Origin: Geoglobus sp. | GTDB lineage: Archaea; Halobacteriota; Archaeoglobi; Archaeoglobales; Archaeoglobaceae | Assembly (NCBI GenBank): GCA_027019885.1 | Contig: JALUWC010000119.1 | Location: forward strand, 1 to 14,893 | Length of the DNA: 14,893 nt | Direction of reading: 5' to 3' | Shown: piece by piece, positions 6,603 through 13,573 of the stretch | Layout of the letters: every line of letters begins with the position of its first letter | How positions within the stretch are numbered: the first letter of the stretch is position 1 | Notes under the pieces: generated by a model | Database searches by the model: none | What the model was told of the DNA's origin: nothing | The model's input: the letters and a program-made list of their open reading frames with translations, nothing else | Position numbers and translations under genes: made by a program

Positions 6603-7456
6603 GTCTCTCCTCTTATGTATCTCAGTACATCATTTAAATCTTTTTTCAGCCTGTAATTCCTTCTGAAGAACTCCAGAATGTTTGCAACGTCTCTTGCAAG
6701 GACGTCATCAGATCCATCAGAGCCAGCTTCGATGTATTGCGGGAAGTCGATTATCCATATACCGCTTTCATTGACAAGGATATTGAACTGACTGAGATCT
6801 CCGTGCACCACACCTCTCCAGAACATATTTCTGATCTCATTAATTATCATGTCCAAAACCTCATCAGGATTCTCAAGCCTCACCCTGAACAGCTCTTTTG
6901 CATCAATTAGCTCTGTCACAACAGCGTTTCCCTCCCATGCGACAGGTTTCGGAACGCTTGCATATCCATAAAGTCTTCTCAATGCCCGGTACTCTTTTCT
7001 TGCCGATCTGACTGTAAGAACTGTGTGATGAAGTGTTCCGTAATCCCTCTTCTCCCTCACCTTCTTGAAGCTCGGATAGCCAACTCTGTGGAATTTAACA
7101 ACAAGCTCTTCATTTCTGTCGTTTAGGGCGTTGAAGACAACGCTCTCCTTTCCCTCCCCCAGAATGTTTCCAATCATCGAGACGGAGCCTTTTCTGACAA
7201 GCCTTTTAAGGGAGAAAACTGAAAGACCTTTGAATGTGAAACCCGTACCAAGGTACTCGGTGTGCTTGTTTTCGAGAATTCCAAGGCTTGACAGCTTTTT
7301 CAGAAGGTTTTCAAGCTTTTCCTCATCAATCCTGCACTCTCTTGTTATTGCGTGAACGGGAACATACTCAAAATCCCACATATTCCTGAAAACAGCATTC
7401 AAAATGCACTCGTCCATCCTCTCAACTTTCAGGTAGCTGTCAATCAGATCGTGCAC
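6599..7456 (-). CDS. rio2: RIO2 atypical serine/threonine protein kinase
   Basis: RIO2 is an atypical kinase/ATPase that acts in late maturation of the small ribosomal subunit. The 285 residues contain an N-terminal winged helix (about 1-85, with NMWDFEYVPVHAITRE), then the kinase domain: nucleotide loop GEGKESVVF at 100-108, ATP-binding Lys121 in VVKFHRVG, catalytic Asp220 and Asn225 in VVHGDLSQFNILV, and metal-binding Asp237 in WIIDFPQYI. The flexible segment after Lys121 (SFKKVREKRDYG) is also typical. Length and order match the A. fulgidus RIO2 as I remember it. The start is a GTG at 7456; an ATG two bases upstream is out of frame. The GTG gives the family N-terminus, and a TATA box on the minus strand is centred about 25 bases before it. 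The next in-frame ATG (codon 14) would cut into the winged helix. The gene is coupled to the DUF460 gene. Confidence 0.95.
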   Translation of the reverse strand: MHDLIDSYLKVERMDECILNAVFRNMWDFEYVPVHAITRECRIDEEKLENLLKKLSSLGILENKHTEYLGTGFTFKGLSVFSLKRLVRKGSVSMIGNILGEGKESVVFNALNDRNEELVVKFHRVGYPSFKKVREKRDYGTLHHTVLTVRSARKEYRALRRLYGYASVPKPVAWEGNAVVTELIDAKELFRVRLENPDEVLDMIINEIRNMFWRGVVHGDLSQFNILVNESGIWIIDFPQYIEAGSDGSDDVLARDVANILEFFRRNYRLKKDLNDVLRYIRGET

Positions 7457-7460
7457 ATAC

Positions 7461-7470
7461 TTATATAAAA
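7461..7470 (+). promoter_or_regulatory. TATA box for the tRNA thiolation gene
   Basis: TTATATAAAA is centred about 26 bases before the GTG at 7492, so the transcript should begin on the GTG itself. It lies in the 35-base gap shared with the divergent RIO2 promoter. Confidence 0.55.
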
Positions 7471-7476
7471 CCAGTC

Positions 7477-7491
7477 TATTTAAACAGTTTT
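7477..7491 (-). promoter_or_regulatory. BRE/TATA promoter for rio2-DUF460
   Basis: On the minus strand AAAACTG (7491-7485) precedes TTTAAATA (7484-7477). The box centre is about 25 bases before the RIO2 GTG at 7456, again predicting a leaderless transcript. The two divergent promoters interleave: each TATA box lies inside the initiation region of the other. Confidence 0.55.
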
Positions 7492-8400
7492 GTGAGGTGT
7501 TCCTACTGCAGCAGAGATGCGATTTATTTCCAGAGACACTCAGGAAAGCATCTGTGCAGAAGACATTTTACAGACAGCATTCTCAGGAGGGTCAAAAGGA
7601 ACATAAGAAAATTCAGGATGATCACCAGAGATGAGAGAGTGGCCATAGCAATGAGTGGAGGGAAGGACAGTGTTGTTCTTGCCCACATGCTCAAGAGACT
7701 TTATGGAGACAGGAGGGACATCGAGCTTGTGGCGATATCGATTGATGAGGGTATAAAGGACTACAGAGCCCCAACACTTGAGATTGCAAGAAAAATCTGC
7801 AGAGAGCTTGATATCGAGCATTATGTGGTCTCATTTGAGGATGAATTCAATGCGAGCCTTGATACAATGGTGGAAAAGGGAGAAAGGAATCCATGCACGT
7901 ACTGCGGGGTTTTCAGAAAATATTTGCTGAACAGAAAGGCAAGGGAGATAAATGCAGATAAGCTTGCAACAGGTCACAACCTTGATGATGAAGCACAAAC
8001 CATTCTGCTCAACTTTCTGCAATCGGATATTGAGAGGCTTGCAAGGCTTGTACCATCAAAAGTCCAGAAAGGGCTTGTGCCCAGAATAAAACCAATGAGA
8101 GAGCTTTACGAGCAGGAGATCGTTACCTACGCGATTTTACACAACCTGCCTGTCTCTTTTGAAGAATGTCCTTACAGCGAGACGCCAGTCAGGGCTGCTG
8201 TCAGGGATTTTCTTTACGACTTTGAGAACAGGTATCCGGGCAGGAAGTTCTCCGTTCTAAGAAGTTTTGAGGCCATACTTCCATGCCTGCATGAGAAGTA
8301 TCCCCAGATAAGTCTGAATGAGTGCAAAATTTGTGGAGAGCCAACTCCAAGAGAGATATGTCAGGCATGCGAGCTTAAAAGAGAGCTGGATTTAAGCTGA
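7492..8400 (+). CDS. ncsA: tRNA 2-thiouridine/2-thiolation enzyme, TtuA/NcsA (Ncs6-like)
   Basis: This cytoplasmic enzyme adenylates and thiolates a uridine of tRNA (s2U34 or s2U54 type), taking sulfur from a ubiquitin-like carrier. The 302 residues show an N-terminal zinc site (Cys3, Cys6, Cys22, His25), the PP-loop ATP site SGGKDS at 55-60, the CTYCG pair Cys135/Cys138 and a third Cys226 in EECPYSE, which together match the three ligands of the [4Fe-4S] cluster in TtuA, then ATGHNLDDEAQ at 159-169. A C-terminal zinc site is formed by Cys278, Cys281, Cys290 and Cys293. All expected ligands are present. The start is GTG at 7492, required because the first cysteine is codon 3. TtuA (position 54) and NcsA/Ncs6 (position 34) cannot be told apart with certainty here. 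The 3' end overlaps the convergent DUF373 gene by nine bases. Confidence 0.92.
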   Translation: MRCSYCSRDAIYFQRHSGKHLCRRHFTDSILRRVKRNIRKFRMITRDERVAIAMSGGKDSVVLAHMLKRLYGDRRDIELVAISIDEGIKDYRAPTLEIARKICRELDIEHYVVSFEDEFNASLDTMVEKGERNPCTYCGVFRKYLLNRKAREINADKLATGHNLDDEAQTILLNFLQSDIERLARLVPSKVQKGLVPRIKPMRELYEQEIVTYAILHNLPVSFEECPYSETPVRAAVRDFLYDFENRYPGRKFSVLRSFEAILPCLHEKYPQISLNECKICGEPTPREICQACELKRELDLS

Positions 8401-9462
8401 TTTTGGTCCCCTTAGTGGAACAACTCCGATTATCCCTGCCAGAAACCCTCCAAACATTGCCATGAGGAAATAGTACATTGCATCCTCTCTCAAATGGGCG
8501 TAAACCTCTGTTGATGAGATTATGTAAACCGATCCACCCCAGATTATCAGCCCGGCAGAGATCAGCAGAAATATCATTGATACATACCTCCTCACACTCC
8601 TTCCTTCAATGAATGCGTCCAGAATCTTCCCGATTATTATACTAACACCTGCCGAAACAATCCACCACAGACTGCCGTATATGAATGCGGTTGCAAGAAT
8701 TATTGCACCAACTGCCACAGGCTGATAAAGGAGTTTCCAGAAGCTGTTTATCCCCTGAATGAACCCGACTATTATGAGAATCAGTGATATTATATAGGTT
8801 ATGAATGAGAACCTTCCCTCAAGCAGCGAGTTCTTGATTGTTGAGAAGTACTCTTCTATCGCATCATCCATTCCGTATGCTTTGAGGATGAGATATATCC
8901 CGATGAAAAGTACTATCGTTCCGTATCCGATCTCCATGAAACCTGCGAGGGAGAAGATGGAGAATATTAGCAGGATTGTTCCGAGAGGCACGAGGGTTGA
9001 TTTTGCAATTTTTGGATCCTCAAACATTCTCTTGATCAGATAATAGGTGCTCTCTATGGTTTTGCTCTGCTTTACCACTATTCTCTGCACTCCATCAATC
9101 TTCATTCTCGATGATATCAGGGGGATCACGAATTCATCCTCACTTCCATCTGTAACGAGAACAACGCTCTCTGGCCTGATCAGGTTTCTGAGATAATCAA
9201 TCTGATCGGCAATTTTGCTGTCCGATATGACCCCAACATTCTCATCTCCAGCAACAATCGCAATTTCAACCTTTTCTCTTTTTTTGAGGTCATCGTATAT
9301 CTTTATTGCTCCAAAAATTGTGTTCAGATCGCTATCCTCAGGGTCTGCAAGCCCCAACATCTCTCCGGCTTTGAGACAGCTCTCTCTCCCTATGACTGGA
9401 GATGAGATCCCTGTCTTCCTCCCTAAATCATCGTCCCTGTCTATAACCAGTATCAGCTTCAT
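8392..9462 (-). CDS. DUF373 family archaeal membrane protein
   Basis: The protein has a soluble N-terminal domain of about 150 residues and six to seven membrane helices (about 156-176, 178-196, 218-236, a long stretch 247-280, 292-315 and 328-350). The family signature is LILVIDRDDDLGRKTG at 3-18, followed by SPVIGRE at 21-27 and EIAIVAGDENVG near 66-77; VVLVTDGSEDEFVIP at 100-114 follows. The clustered aspartates after the first strand (Asp8, Asp10-12) suggest a metal or phosphate site, but no function is established for DUF373. The fold could recall TOPRIM- or DHH-like alpha/beta domains; I cannot decide. The family is archaeal. The ATG at 9462 lies directly before the signature strand. 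It has no Shine-Dalgarno; a TATA-like TTTAAA at 9490-9495 predicts a leader of only a few bases. It is divergent from the tat genes and convergent with the thiolase gene. Confidence 0.88.
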   Translation of the reverse strand: MKLILVIDRDDDLGRKTGISSPVIGRESCLKAGEMLGLADPEDSDLNTIFGAIKIYDDLKKREKVEIAIVAGDENVGVISDSKIADQIDYLRNLIRPESVVLVTDGSEDEFVIPLISSRMKIDGVQRIVVKQSKTIESTYYLIKRMFEDPKIAKSTLVPLGTILLIFSIFSLAGFMEIGYGTIVLFIGIYLILKAYGMDDAIEEYFSTIKNSLLEGRFSFITYIISLILIIVGFIQGINSFWKLLYQPVAVGAIILATAFIYGSLWWIVSAGVSIIIGKILDAFIEGRSVRRYVSMIFLLISAGLIIWGGSVYIISSTEVYAHLREDAMYYFLMAMFGGFLAGIIGVVPLRGPKSA

Positions 9463-9487
9463 TTTTCAGAAAATATTATTCTGCTTA

Positions 9488-9500
9488 GTTTAAATTTATT
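9488..9500 (-). promoter_or_regulatory. TATA-like promoter for the DUF373 gene
   Basis: On the minus strand an A-rich element (AATAAATTTAAACT region, 9500-9488) lies about 30 bases before the ATG at 9462. It is AT-rich enough that the exact box is uncertain. Confidence 0.4.
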
Positions 9501-9519
9501 TTGTTCAAGCTTCAGCTTC

Positions 9520-9533
9520 AAAAACTATTAATA
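9520..9533 (+). promoter_or_regulatory. BRE/TATA promoter for the tat pair
   Basis: AAAAAC (9520-9525) followed by TATTAATA (9526-9533) is centred about 28 bases before the ATG at 9558. There is no Shine-Dalgarno before that ATG, so a leaderless mRNA is predicted; the second gene has a strong Shine-Dalgarno instead. Confidence 0.5.
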
Positions 9534-9557
9534 ATATCCAAAACCAGAGAATGTTTG

Positions 9558-9845
9558 ATGTTCGGTTGGGGGGAACTTGGGTTGGTGCTGTTGCTTGCAC
9601 TCATACTTCTTGGCCCAGACAACATGGTTGATGTCGCAAGAAAACTTGGAAAGCTCTACGGTGAGTACCAAAAGGCACGGAGAAGGCTTGAGCTTGAAAT
9701 AATGTACGGAGTAAATCCCCCGGATGAGGGTATTCTCAAGAAGGTTGAGGAAATGAAAGAGAGATCAATCAAAGACTCCGTTATTGAAAGCCTTGAGCCT
9801 AAAACTTTAAATAACCCTTACACCAACAAAAAGGGAAGTGGCTGA
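9558..9845 (+). CDS. TatB-like twin-arginine translocase subunit
   Basis: This 95-residue protein has the Tat small-subunit plan: one short N-terminal membrane helix (about 5-19, starting GWGELGLVLLLALILL), a hinge at Gly19-Pro20, an amphipathic helix (MVDVARKLGKLYGEYQKARRRL, about 23-46) and a charged tail. The hinge is LGPDN rather than the FG motif of TatA. LGP with a Glu at residue 5 is closer to bacterial TatB. It would take part in exporting folded, twin-arginine-tagged proteins across the cytoplasmic membrane. The reading frame is open upstream to a TTG at 9501, but MFGWGEL from the ATG at 9558 is the normal Tat N-terminus and has a TATA box at the right distance. Another ATG at 9551 is out of frame. 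It is followed nine bases later by a TatA gene. No TatC gene is in the window. Confidence 0.87.
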   Translation: MFGWGELGLVLLLALILLGPDNMVDVARKLGKLYGEYQKARRRLELEIMYGVNPPDEGILKKVEEMKERSIKDSVIESLEPKTLNNPYTNKKGSG

Positions 9846-9854
9846 GGTGAAACC

Positions 9855-10172
9855 ATGATAGGTCCGAATGAGTTGATTATCATTCTGATCATAGGTGTGC
9901 TTTTGTTTGGAGCTAATAAACTGCCTGAATTGGCCAGAAGCATAGGGAAAGCATCAGGCGAGTTCAAAAAAGCCCAGAGAGAAGCTGAGATGGAACTTAT
10001 AGAATTCGAAAGAAATCTCAGAGAGGGGAGGTATCAAAATAAGGATAGAGAAAAAAGGGAGAAGCTTGAAGAAATGGCAAAGTCTCTCAACATAAATCCA
10101 GAAGGAAAGAGCGATGATGAGCTCCTTGATGAGATAAGGAAAGCAATTCCAAGAGAGAAGGCAGAGCCATAA
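9855..10172 (+). CDS. tatA: Twin-arginine translocase subunit TatA
   Basis: The 105-residue protein has an N-terminal membrane helix (about 6-18, ELIIILIIGVLLF), the canonical TatA hinge FGANKLPELARSIGK at 18-32 and an amphipathic helix running into a charged region (ASGEFKKAQREAEMEL). TatA oligomers form the pore-like part of the Tat export system. An extra C-terminal segment of about 30 residues (EKLEEMAKSLNINPEGKSDD onward, ending LLDEIRKAIP) looks like a small helix-extension-helix unit of the SAP/Rho-N type. The start is certain: a strong Shine-Dalgarno GAGGTGA (9844-9850) lies four bases before the ATG and overlaps the stop codon of the TatB-like gene, so the two are co-transcribed and coupled. 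Confidence 0.92.
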   Translation: MIGPNELIIILIIGVLLFGANKLPELARSIGKASGEFKKAQREAEMELIEFERNLREGRYQNKDREKREKLEEMAKSLNINPEGKSDDELLDEIRKAIPREKAEP

Positions 10173-10224
10173 TTTTAAGTTCAATTTTCTTTTCACGATG
10201 TTTAATCTGAGAATGCTGTTTTGA

Positions 10225-10488
10225 GGTAGCAGACTGAAGCATTCAGAAGCTATTTCTTCGATACATAATCCCTTCGATGTGAAAAATCATGGTGAAGGCA
10301 CTTCAGCAGAGGTGAATGAGATTGCAGTAAGATTTATCCAAATTAGCTTAAAACAGTTTGCTTAACTTTCACCTCACGTATCCAGCTCTTTTATTGATCC
10401 GCGAATATTTTCACGTCCCATAAAACTGGCTTTGGCAGAATTGCACCATATTATGCAAAAACATGGCATTAAGTACAGGATTACCTGA
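10225..10488 (+). pseudogene. Possible decayed small ORF
   Basis: One frame stays open for 88 codons except for a single TAA at 10363-10365 and ends at TGA 10486-10488. The conceptual product reads GSRLKHSEAISSIHNPF, later NEIAVRFIQISLKQFA, stop, then FIDPRIFSRPIKLALAELHH and MQKHGIKYRIT. There is no ATG start or Shine-Dalgarno. The family is not recognisable. It may be a decayed gene fragment or simply chance in this composition. Confidence 0.2.
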
Positions 10489-10493
10489 GAGCA

Positions 10494-10507
10494 CAAGAAA
10501 TTAATAC
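10494..10507 (+). promoter_or_regulatory. BRE/TATA promoter for rtcB
   Basis: CAAGAA (10494-10499) followed by ATTAATAC (10500-10507) is centred about 26 bases before the rtcB ATG at 10529. No Shine-Dalgarno is seen at a normal distance, so the transcript is probably leaderless. Confidence 0.5.
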
Positions 10508-10528
10508 AATCACAAATCCATTGAGAGC

Positions 10529-11971
10529 ATGGAACATGTGCTGAAGAAGGTTACTGAGTACAAGTGGGAACTGCCAGTATCATACAAAAAGGGGATGAGA
10601 GTTCCGGCTTATTTCTACGTCAACAGAAAGCTGATGAGCATGCTGGAAAAGGGGGCTGTTGAACAGGCTGCGAATGTTGCGATGATGCCGGGAATTCAGA
10701 TGGCCTCCCTTGTGATGCCAGATGTTCATGTTGGGTACGGATTTCCGATCGGTGGGGTTGCAGGGTTTGATGCTGAGGAAGGTGTTGTAAGCCCAGGTGG
10801 AGTCGGGTTTGACATTAACTGCGGTGTGAGGCTTTTGAGAACGAACCTTGGAGTTGAGGATGTAAAGCCGAGAATAAAGAACCTGATTGATGAGCTGTTT
10901 GTTGCTGTCCCTTCTGGAGTTGGCAGCGAAGGCAGAATAAGGGCAACAAACAGAGATCTGGATGATATATTTGTGGATGGAGTGAAGTGGGCCATAGACA
11001 GTGGATACGGCTACGGGGAGGATGCAGACAGGTGTGAGGAAAATGGGGCTCTGGATGGGGCCAAACCTGATGCTGTGAGCAAAAAGGCAAAAGACAGAGG
11101 CAGGGGGCAGCTCGGCACGCTTGGAAGCGGAAACCACTTCCTCGAGGTTCAGTATGTTGATAAGGTATTCGATCCGGAAACGGCAGAGGCATTTGGGCTT
11201 GAGGAAGGAATGGTAACGGTGATGATTCACACCGGAAGCAGAGGCTTGGGGCATCAGGTCTGCACTGATTTCCTCACAGTCCTTGACAGGGCTGTTGCAA
11301 AATACAAGATCAGACTGCCTGACAGGCAGCTTGCATGCGCTCCGATAAAGAGCAAGGAAGGAGAAGACTATTTTGGAGGTATGGCGTCTGCCGCAAACTT
11401 TGCCTGGACGAACAGGCAGATAATAACCCACTGGGTGAGGGAGACGCTCAGAAAGGTTTTCGGAATGAGCGAGGAGGATCTTGGAATGGAACTCATATAT
11501 GATGTTGCCCATAACATCGCAAAGTTTGAGAAACACACAGTCAACGGAGAAAAGTTTGAGGTTGTCGTTCACAGAAAAGGTGCAACGAGAGCATTTGGAG
11601 CTGGGAGCAGGGAAATACCACAGAAGTACAGGGATATCGGTCAGCCTGTGATCATTCCGGGAAGTATGGGAACTCCAAGCTATGTGCTCGTTGGAACGGA
11701 GAAGGCAATGAAGGAGACATTCGGCTCAACATGCCACGGAAGCGGGAGAGTCATGAGCAGATCTGCCGCAAAGAGAAAGCTCAGAGGAGACAGAGTCAGG
11801 GCAGATCTGATGAAAGAAGGGATATATGTCAGAGCCACCCACGGAGCACTTCTTGCTGAGGAGGCTCCTCAGGCATACAAGAGCAGTGATGATGTTGTGA
11901 GTGTTGTTGATCGGGCTGGAATTTCAAAGATAGTCGCAAGACTCAGGCCTCTGGGAGTTGCAAAGGGATGA
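10529..11971 (+). CDS. rtcB: RNA-splicing ligase RtcB (3'-phosphate/5'-OH RNA ligase)
   Basis: RtcB joins RNA ends carrying 2',3'-cyclic phosphate or 3'-phosphate to 5'-OH ends, using GTP and Mn2+, and is the tRNA exon ligase of archaea. All active-site residues are visible at nearly the numbering of the Pyrococcus horikoshii enzyme: Asp95 and Cys98 in [11 protein letters not shown], His203 in GSGNHFLEV, His234 in [12 protein letters not shown], His328 in YDVAHNI and the guanylylated His403 in TCHGSGR. The 480 residues match the family and there is no intein, unlike in some archaea. The ATG at 10529 ([16 protein letters not shown]) is the family N-terminus. The usual partner archease is not adjacent; instead a deoxyhypusine synthase-like gene overlaps the stop codon (ATGA, 11968-11971), so the two are translationally coupled. 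Confidence 0.97.
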   Translation: MEHVLKKVTEYKWELPVSYKKGMRVPAYFYVNRKLMSMLEKGAVEQAANVAMMPGIQMASLVMPDVHVGYGFPIGGVAGFDAEEGVVSPGGVGFDINCGVRLLRTNLGVEDVKPRIKNLIDELFVAVPSGVGSEGRIRATNRDLDDIFVDGVKWAIDSGYGYGEDADRCEENGALDGAKPDAVSKKAKDRGRGQLGTLGSGNHFLEVQYVDKVFDPETAEAFGLEEGMVTVMIHTGSRGLGHQVCTDFLTVLDRAVAKYKIRLPDRQLACAPIKSKEGEDYFGGMASAANFAWTNRQIITHWVRETLRKVFGMSEEDLGMELIYDVAHNIAKFEKHTVNGEKFEVVVHRKGATRAFGAGSREIPQKYRDIGQPVIIPGSMGTPSYVLVGTEKAMKETFGSTCHGSGRVMSRSAAKRKLRGDRVRADLMKEGIYVRATHGALLAEEAPQAYKSSDDVVSVVDRAGISKIVARLRPLGVAKG

Positions 11972-12894
11972 TAAAGGAAATTCAGGTGGCAAAAGGCATC
12001 AGGGTTTCGGAACTGATGGAGCAGCTTGCAGAATCAGCCTTCAACGCGAGAAGGCTTGGAGAGGCATGCAGGATTTACAGGGAAATGGTTGAAAGAGATG
12101 CCTTCGTTTTTTTCACCCTTGCGGGGGCAATGATTCCGGCTGGGATGAGGGGAATTGTTGATGGCTTCATGAAAAATGATTTCATGAGTGCTCTTGTAAC
12201 AACAGGTGCAAATGCAACCCATGAGATTGCTGAAGCTCTCGGCTTCAGGCATGAGATGGGGGATGAGAGCTCAGATGATGTGGAGCTCAGCAGAAGGAAC
12301 ATCAACAGGATTTACGATGTTTTCATCGAGAATGAGGCATTTGAGGGTGTTGAAAGCTTTGTTTCTGACATTTTTCAGGAGCTTGAAGGTGAGATGGCGA
12401 GCTATGAGATCATGTGGGAGATAGGTAAAAGGCTGCCAAACAGATCATTTCTCAGGACAGCCCATGAAAAGAGGATTCCTGTTTTCTGCCCCACTCTCCA
12501 TGACTCTGTTCTTGGCCTTCATCTCTTTGTTTACGGGAAAGATCTGAGATATTCCCCACAAAAGGATGTCAGAACCATGGTAGATCTGTGCTTCCAGAAC
12601 AGGAAAATGGGGGTGTTTATTGTTGGTGGAGGTGTGCCAAAGAACTTCACTCTGCAGGCAATGCTGCTGGCTGAGGGGTTTGACTATGCTGTTCAGATAA
12701 CAACCGACTCACCTCAGTGGGGCGGGCTGAGTGGAGCGACACTTGACGAGGCCAAAAGCTGGTGCAAGCTGAAGGAAAGAGCAAAAACAGCAACTGTTTA
12801 CTGCGATGCAACCATAGCACTGCCGCTGATCTATGGGTATCTGCTGGATTTTGCGAAAAATGAAAAGCAGAACACCACAAACATCACAGATTAA
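11968..12894 (+). CDS. dys: Deoxyhypusine synthase-like protein
   Basis: Deoxyhypusine synthase moves an aminobutyl group from spermidine to a lysine of initiation factor aIF5A, using NAD+; archaea may also use agmatine-based variants. The 308-residue protein has the archaeal signatures [18 protein letters not shown] at 50-67, [18 protein letters not shown] at 76-93, [14 protein letters not shown] at 173-186, [15 protein letters not shown] at 217-231, [20 protein letters not shown] at 245-264 and the catalytic lysine motif SWCKL with Lys267 (WGK in eukaryotes). [12 protein letters not shown] follows. The nucleophilic lysine is present, so it is probably active. Some Archaeoglobales have two such paralogues, and this could be either the true aIF5A enzyme or the second form. 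Its ATG overlaps the rtcB stop; GGGAG at 11953-11957 is a Shine-Dalgarno about ten bases upstream. T-rich sequence after the stop (12897-12914) may end transcription. Confidence 0.9.
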   Translation: MIKEIQVAKGIRVSELMEQLAESAFNARRLGEACRIYREMVERDAFVFFTLAGAMIPAGMRGIVDGFMKNDFMSALVTTGANATHEIAEALGFRHEMGDESSDDVELSRRNINRIYDVFIENEAFEGVESFVSDIFQELEGEMASYEIMWEIGKRLPNRSFLRTAHEKRIPVFCPTLHDSVLGLHLFVYGKDLRYSPQKDVRTMVDLCFQNRKMGVFIVGGGVPKNFTLQAMLLAEGFDYAVQITTDSPQWGGLSGATLDEAKSWCKLKERAKTATVYCDATIALPLIYGYLLDFAKNEKQNTTNITD

Positions 12895-12975
12895 CCCTTC
12901 TTTATCACTTTTCGTAGAGATGTTTTCTCATTGAATATGGTTGGGGCACAGTTTCTGTATTACGCTCAGGTAGAA

Positions 12976-13365
12976 TCAATGCCTCTCATCTCCATCTGGT
13001 TCGACTGTAAAACCCAGTATTGCCTGAGTATCATCTTTGTTTTTTACAGATTCAGAAGGCGCGTGGTGTTTCGCTGTTTCGAGCTGATCGTACATTTCTC
13101 TGAGTTTCAGTTTAATCGCTTCATGACGCTTTTTAATTTCATTGCAGTCAACATCACATCTCTCTGCAACTTCCAGTATCTCGTTCAGCGTGAGTCTGCT
13201 TGAAATCTTTGAGATGAGAACATGTCTTTTTAAGTTCATGTTGTTGTGGAATATTGGCACACCCAGTTTCATGGCCAGTTTTTTAAGTTGCTCTGTTGAG
13301 AATTTGGAAAGTGCCATGATCTTCAGTTCCGATTCCATTTTCGGGATGTCTGTCAGATTGTTCAT
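12976..13365 (-). CDS. Small SAP/Rho-N-like protein with coiled coil, unknown function
   Basis: I do not recognise a named family. The 129-residue protein has a helix-extension-helix look in the first half: ALSKFSTEQLKKLAMKLGVP at 18-37, then NMNLKRHVLISKISSRLTL at 42-60, similar in spacing to SAP or Rho-N nucleic-acid-binding motifs. Residues 62-98 are predicted helical and charged (NEILEVAERCDVDCNEIKKR, then EAIKLKLREMYDQLETAKHH), and the tail from 100 on is polar and probably disordered. There is no signal peptide or membrane helix. The ATG at 13365 has TGATC four bases upstream, which fits the archaeal anti-Shine-Dalgarno, and AT-rich TATA-like stretches lie 35-60 bases upstream. An alternative start is Met17. 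It is an isolated gene in a gene-poor stretch and may be an accessory DNA- or RNA-binding protein. Confidence 0.6.
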   Translation of the reverse strand: MNNLTDIPKMESELKIMALSKFSTEQLKKLAMKLGVPIFHNNMNLKRHVLISKISSRLTLNEILEVAERCDVDCNEIKKRHEAIKLKLREMYDQLETAKHHAPSESVKNKDDTQAILGFTVEPDGDERH

Positions 13366-13433
13366 TTTTGATCATCGAAGATTCTGGTAAAAGGGGAATA
13401 AATAATTATCGATATTATAAGTTGTTCATCACT

Positions 13434-13529
13434 ATGGAACCAGAATTTTCAGATAGCGATATCGTAAGCACTTTAAGGATGAGAAAAGATATTCTGAATG
13501 ATTACAGATGGCTTATAATTTGCTATTGA
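13434..13529 (+). CDS. Very short ORF (31 codons), possibly a truncated gene
   Basis: An ATG at 13434 opens a 31-codon frame (MEPEFSDSDIVSTLRMRKDI, ending YRWLIICY) that stops at 13527-13529. AATAAATAATT at 13398-13408 is a TATA-like box at the right distance for a leaderless start. The acidic-then-basic helical sequence looks like the first residues of a larger protein, so this may be a start left behind by a deletion. It could also be chance. Confidence 0.25.
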   Translation: MEPEFSDSDIVSTLRMRKDILNDYRWLIICY

Positions 13530-13548
13530 GCACCCATCTCCTGGATTA

Positions 13549-13573
13549 CATGCACATGCCCCGGCCGTGCATG
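13549..13573. repeat. GC-rich inverted repeat (hairpin)
   Basis: CATGCAC (13549-13555) and GTGCATG (13567-13573) are perfect inverted copies around an 11-base GC-rich loop. A further ATGCAC occurs at 13588-13593. It lies shortly after the 31-codon ORF and could be a transcript hairpin or an end of a lost element. Confidence 0.45.

Larger units (their letters stand above)
10173..10528. other. Intergenic region between tatA and rtcB
   Basis: About 356 bases without an intact gene. The first 30 bases after tatA are T-rich (AATTTTAAG, CAATTTTCTTTTC) and could act as an archaeal oligo-T terminator. The middle holds a plus-strand reading frame (10225-10488) broken by one TAA, described separately. 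The last 35 bases hold the rtcB promoter. I see no tRNA, hairpin-rich RNA or repeat array. Confidence 0.5.

Noticed and set aside
9501..9557. Upstream extension of the TatB-like gene to a TTG at 9501
   Set aside because: It would put 19 polar residues before the Tat membrane helix and would run across the promoter; the ATG at 9558 fits the family.
10580..11572. Long minus-strand open frame opposite rtcB
   Set aside because: RtcB has every catalytic residue in place; the opposite frame is a by-product of its codon use, rich in Cys, His and Ser with no motif.
12931..13203. Plus-strand 90-codon open frame after the deoxyhypusine synthase-like gene
   Set aside because: Antisense to the SAP-like gene, Phe- and Cys-rich like a mirror of a charged protein, and without a promoter or Shine-Dalgarno.
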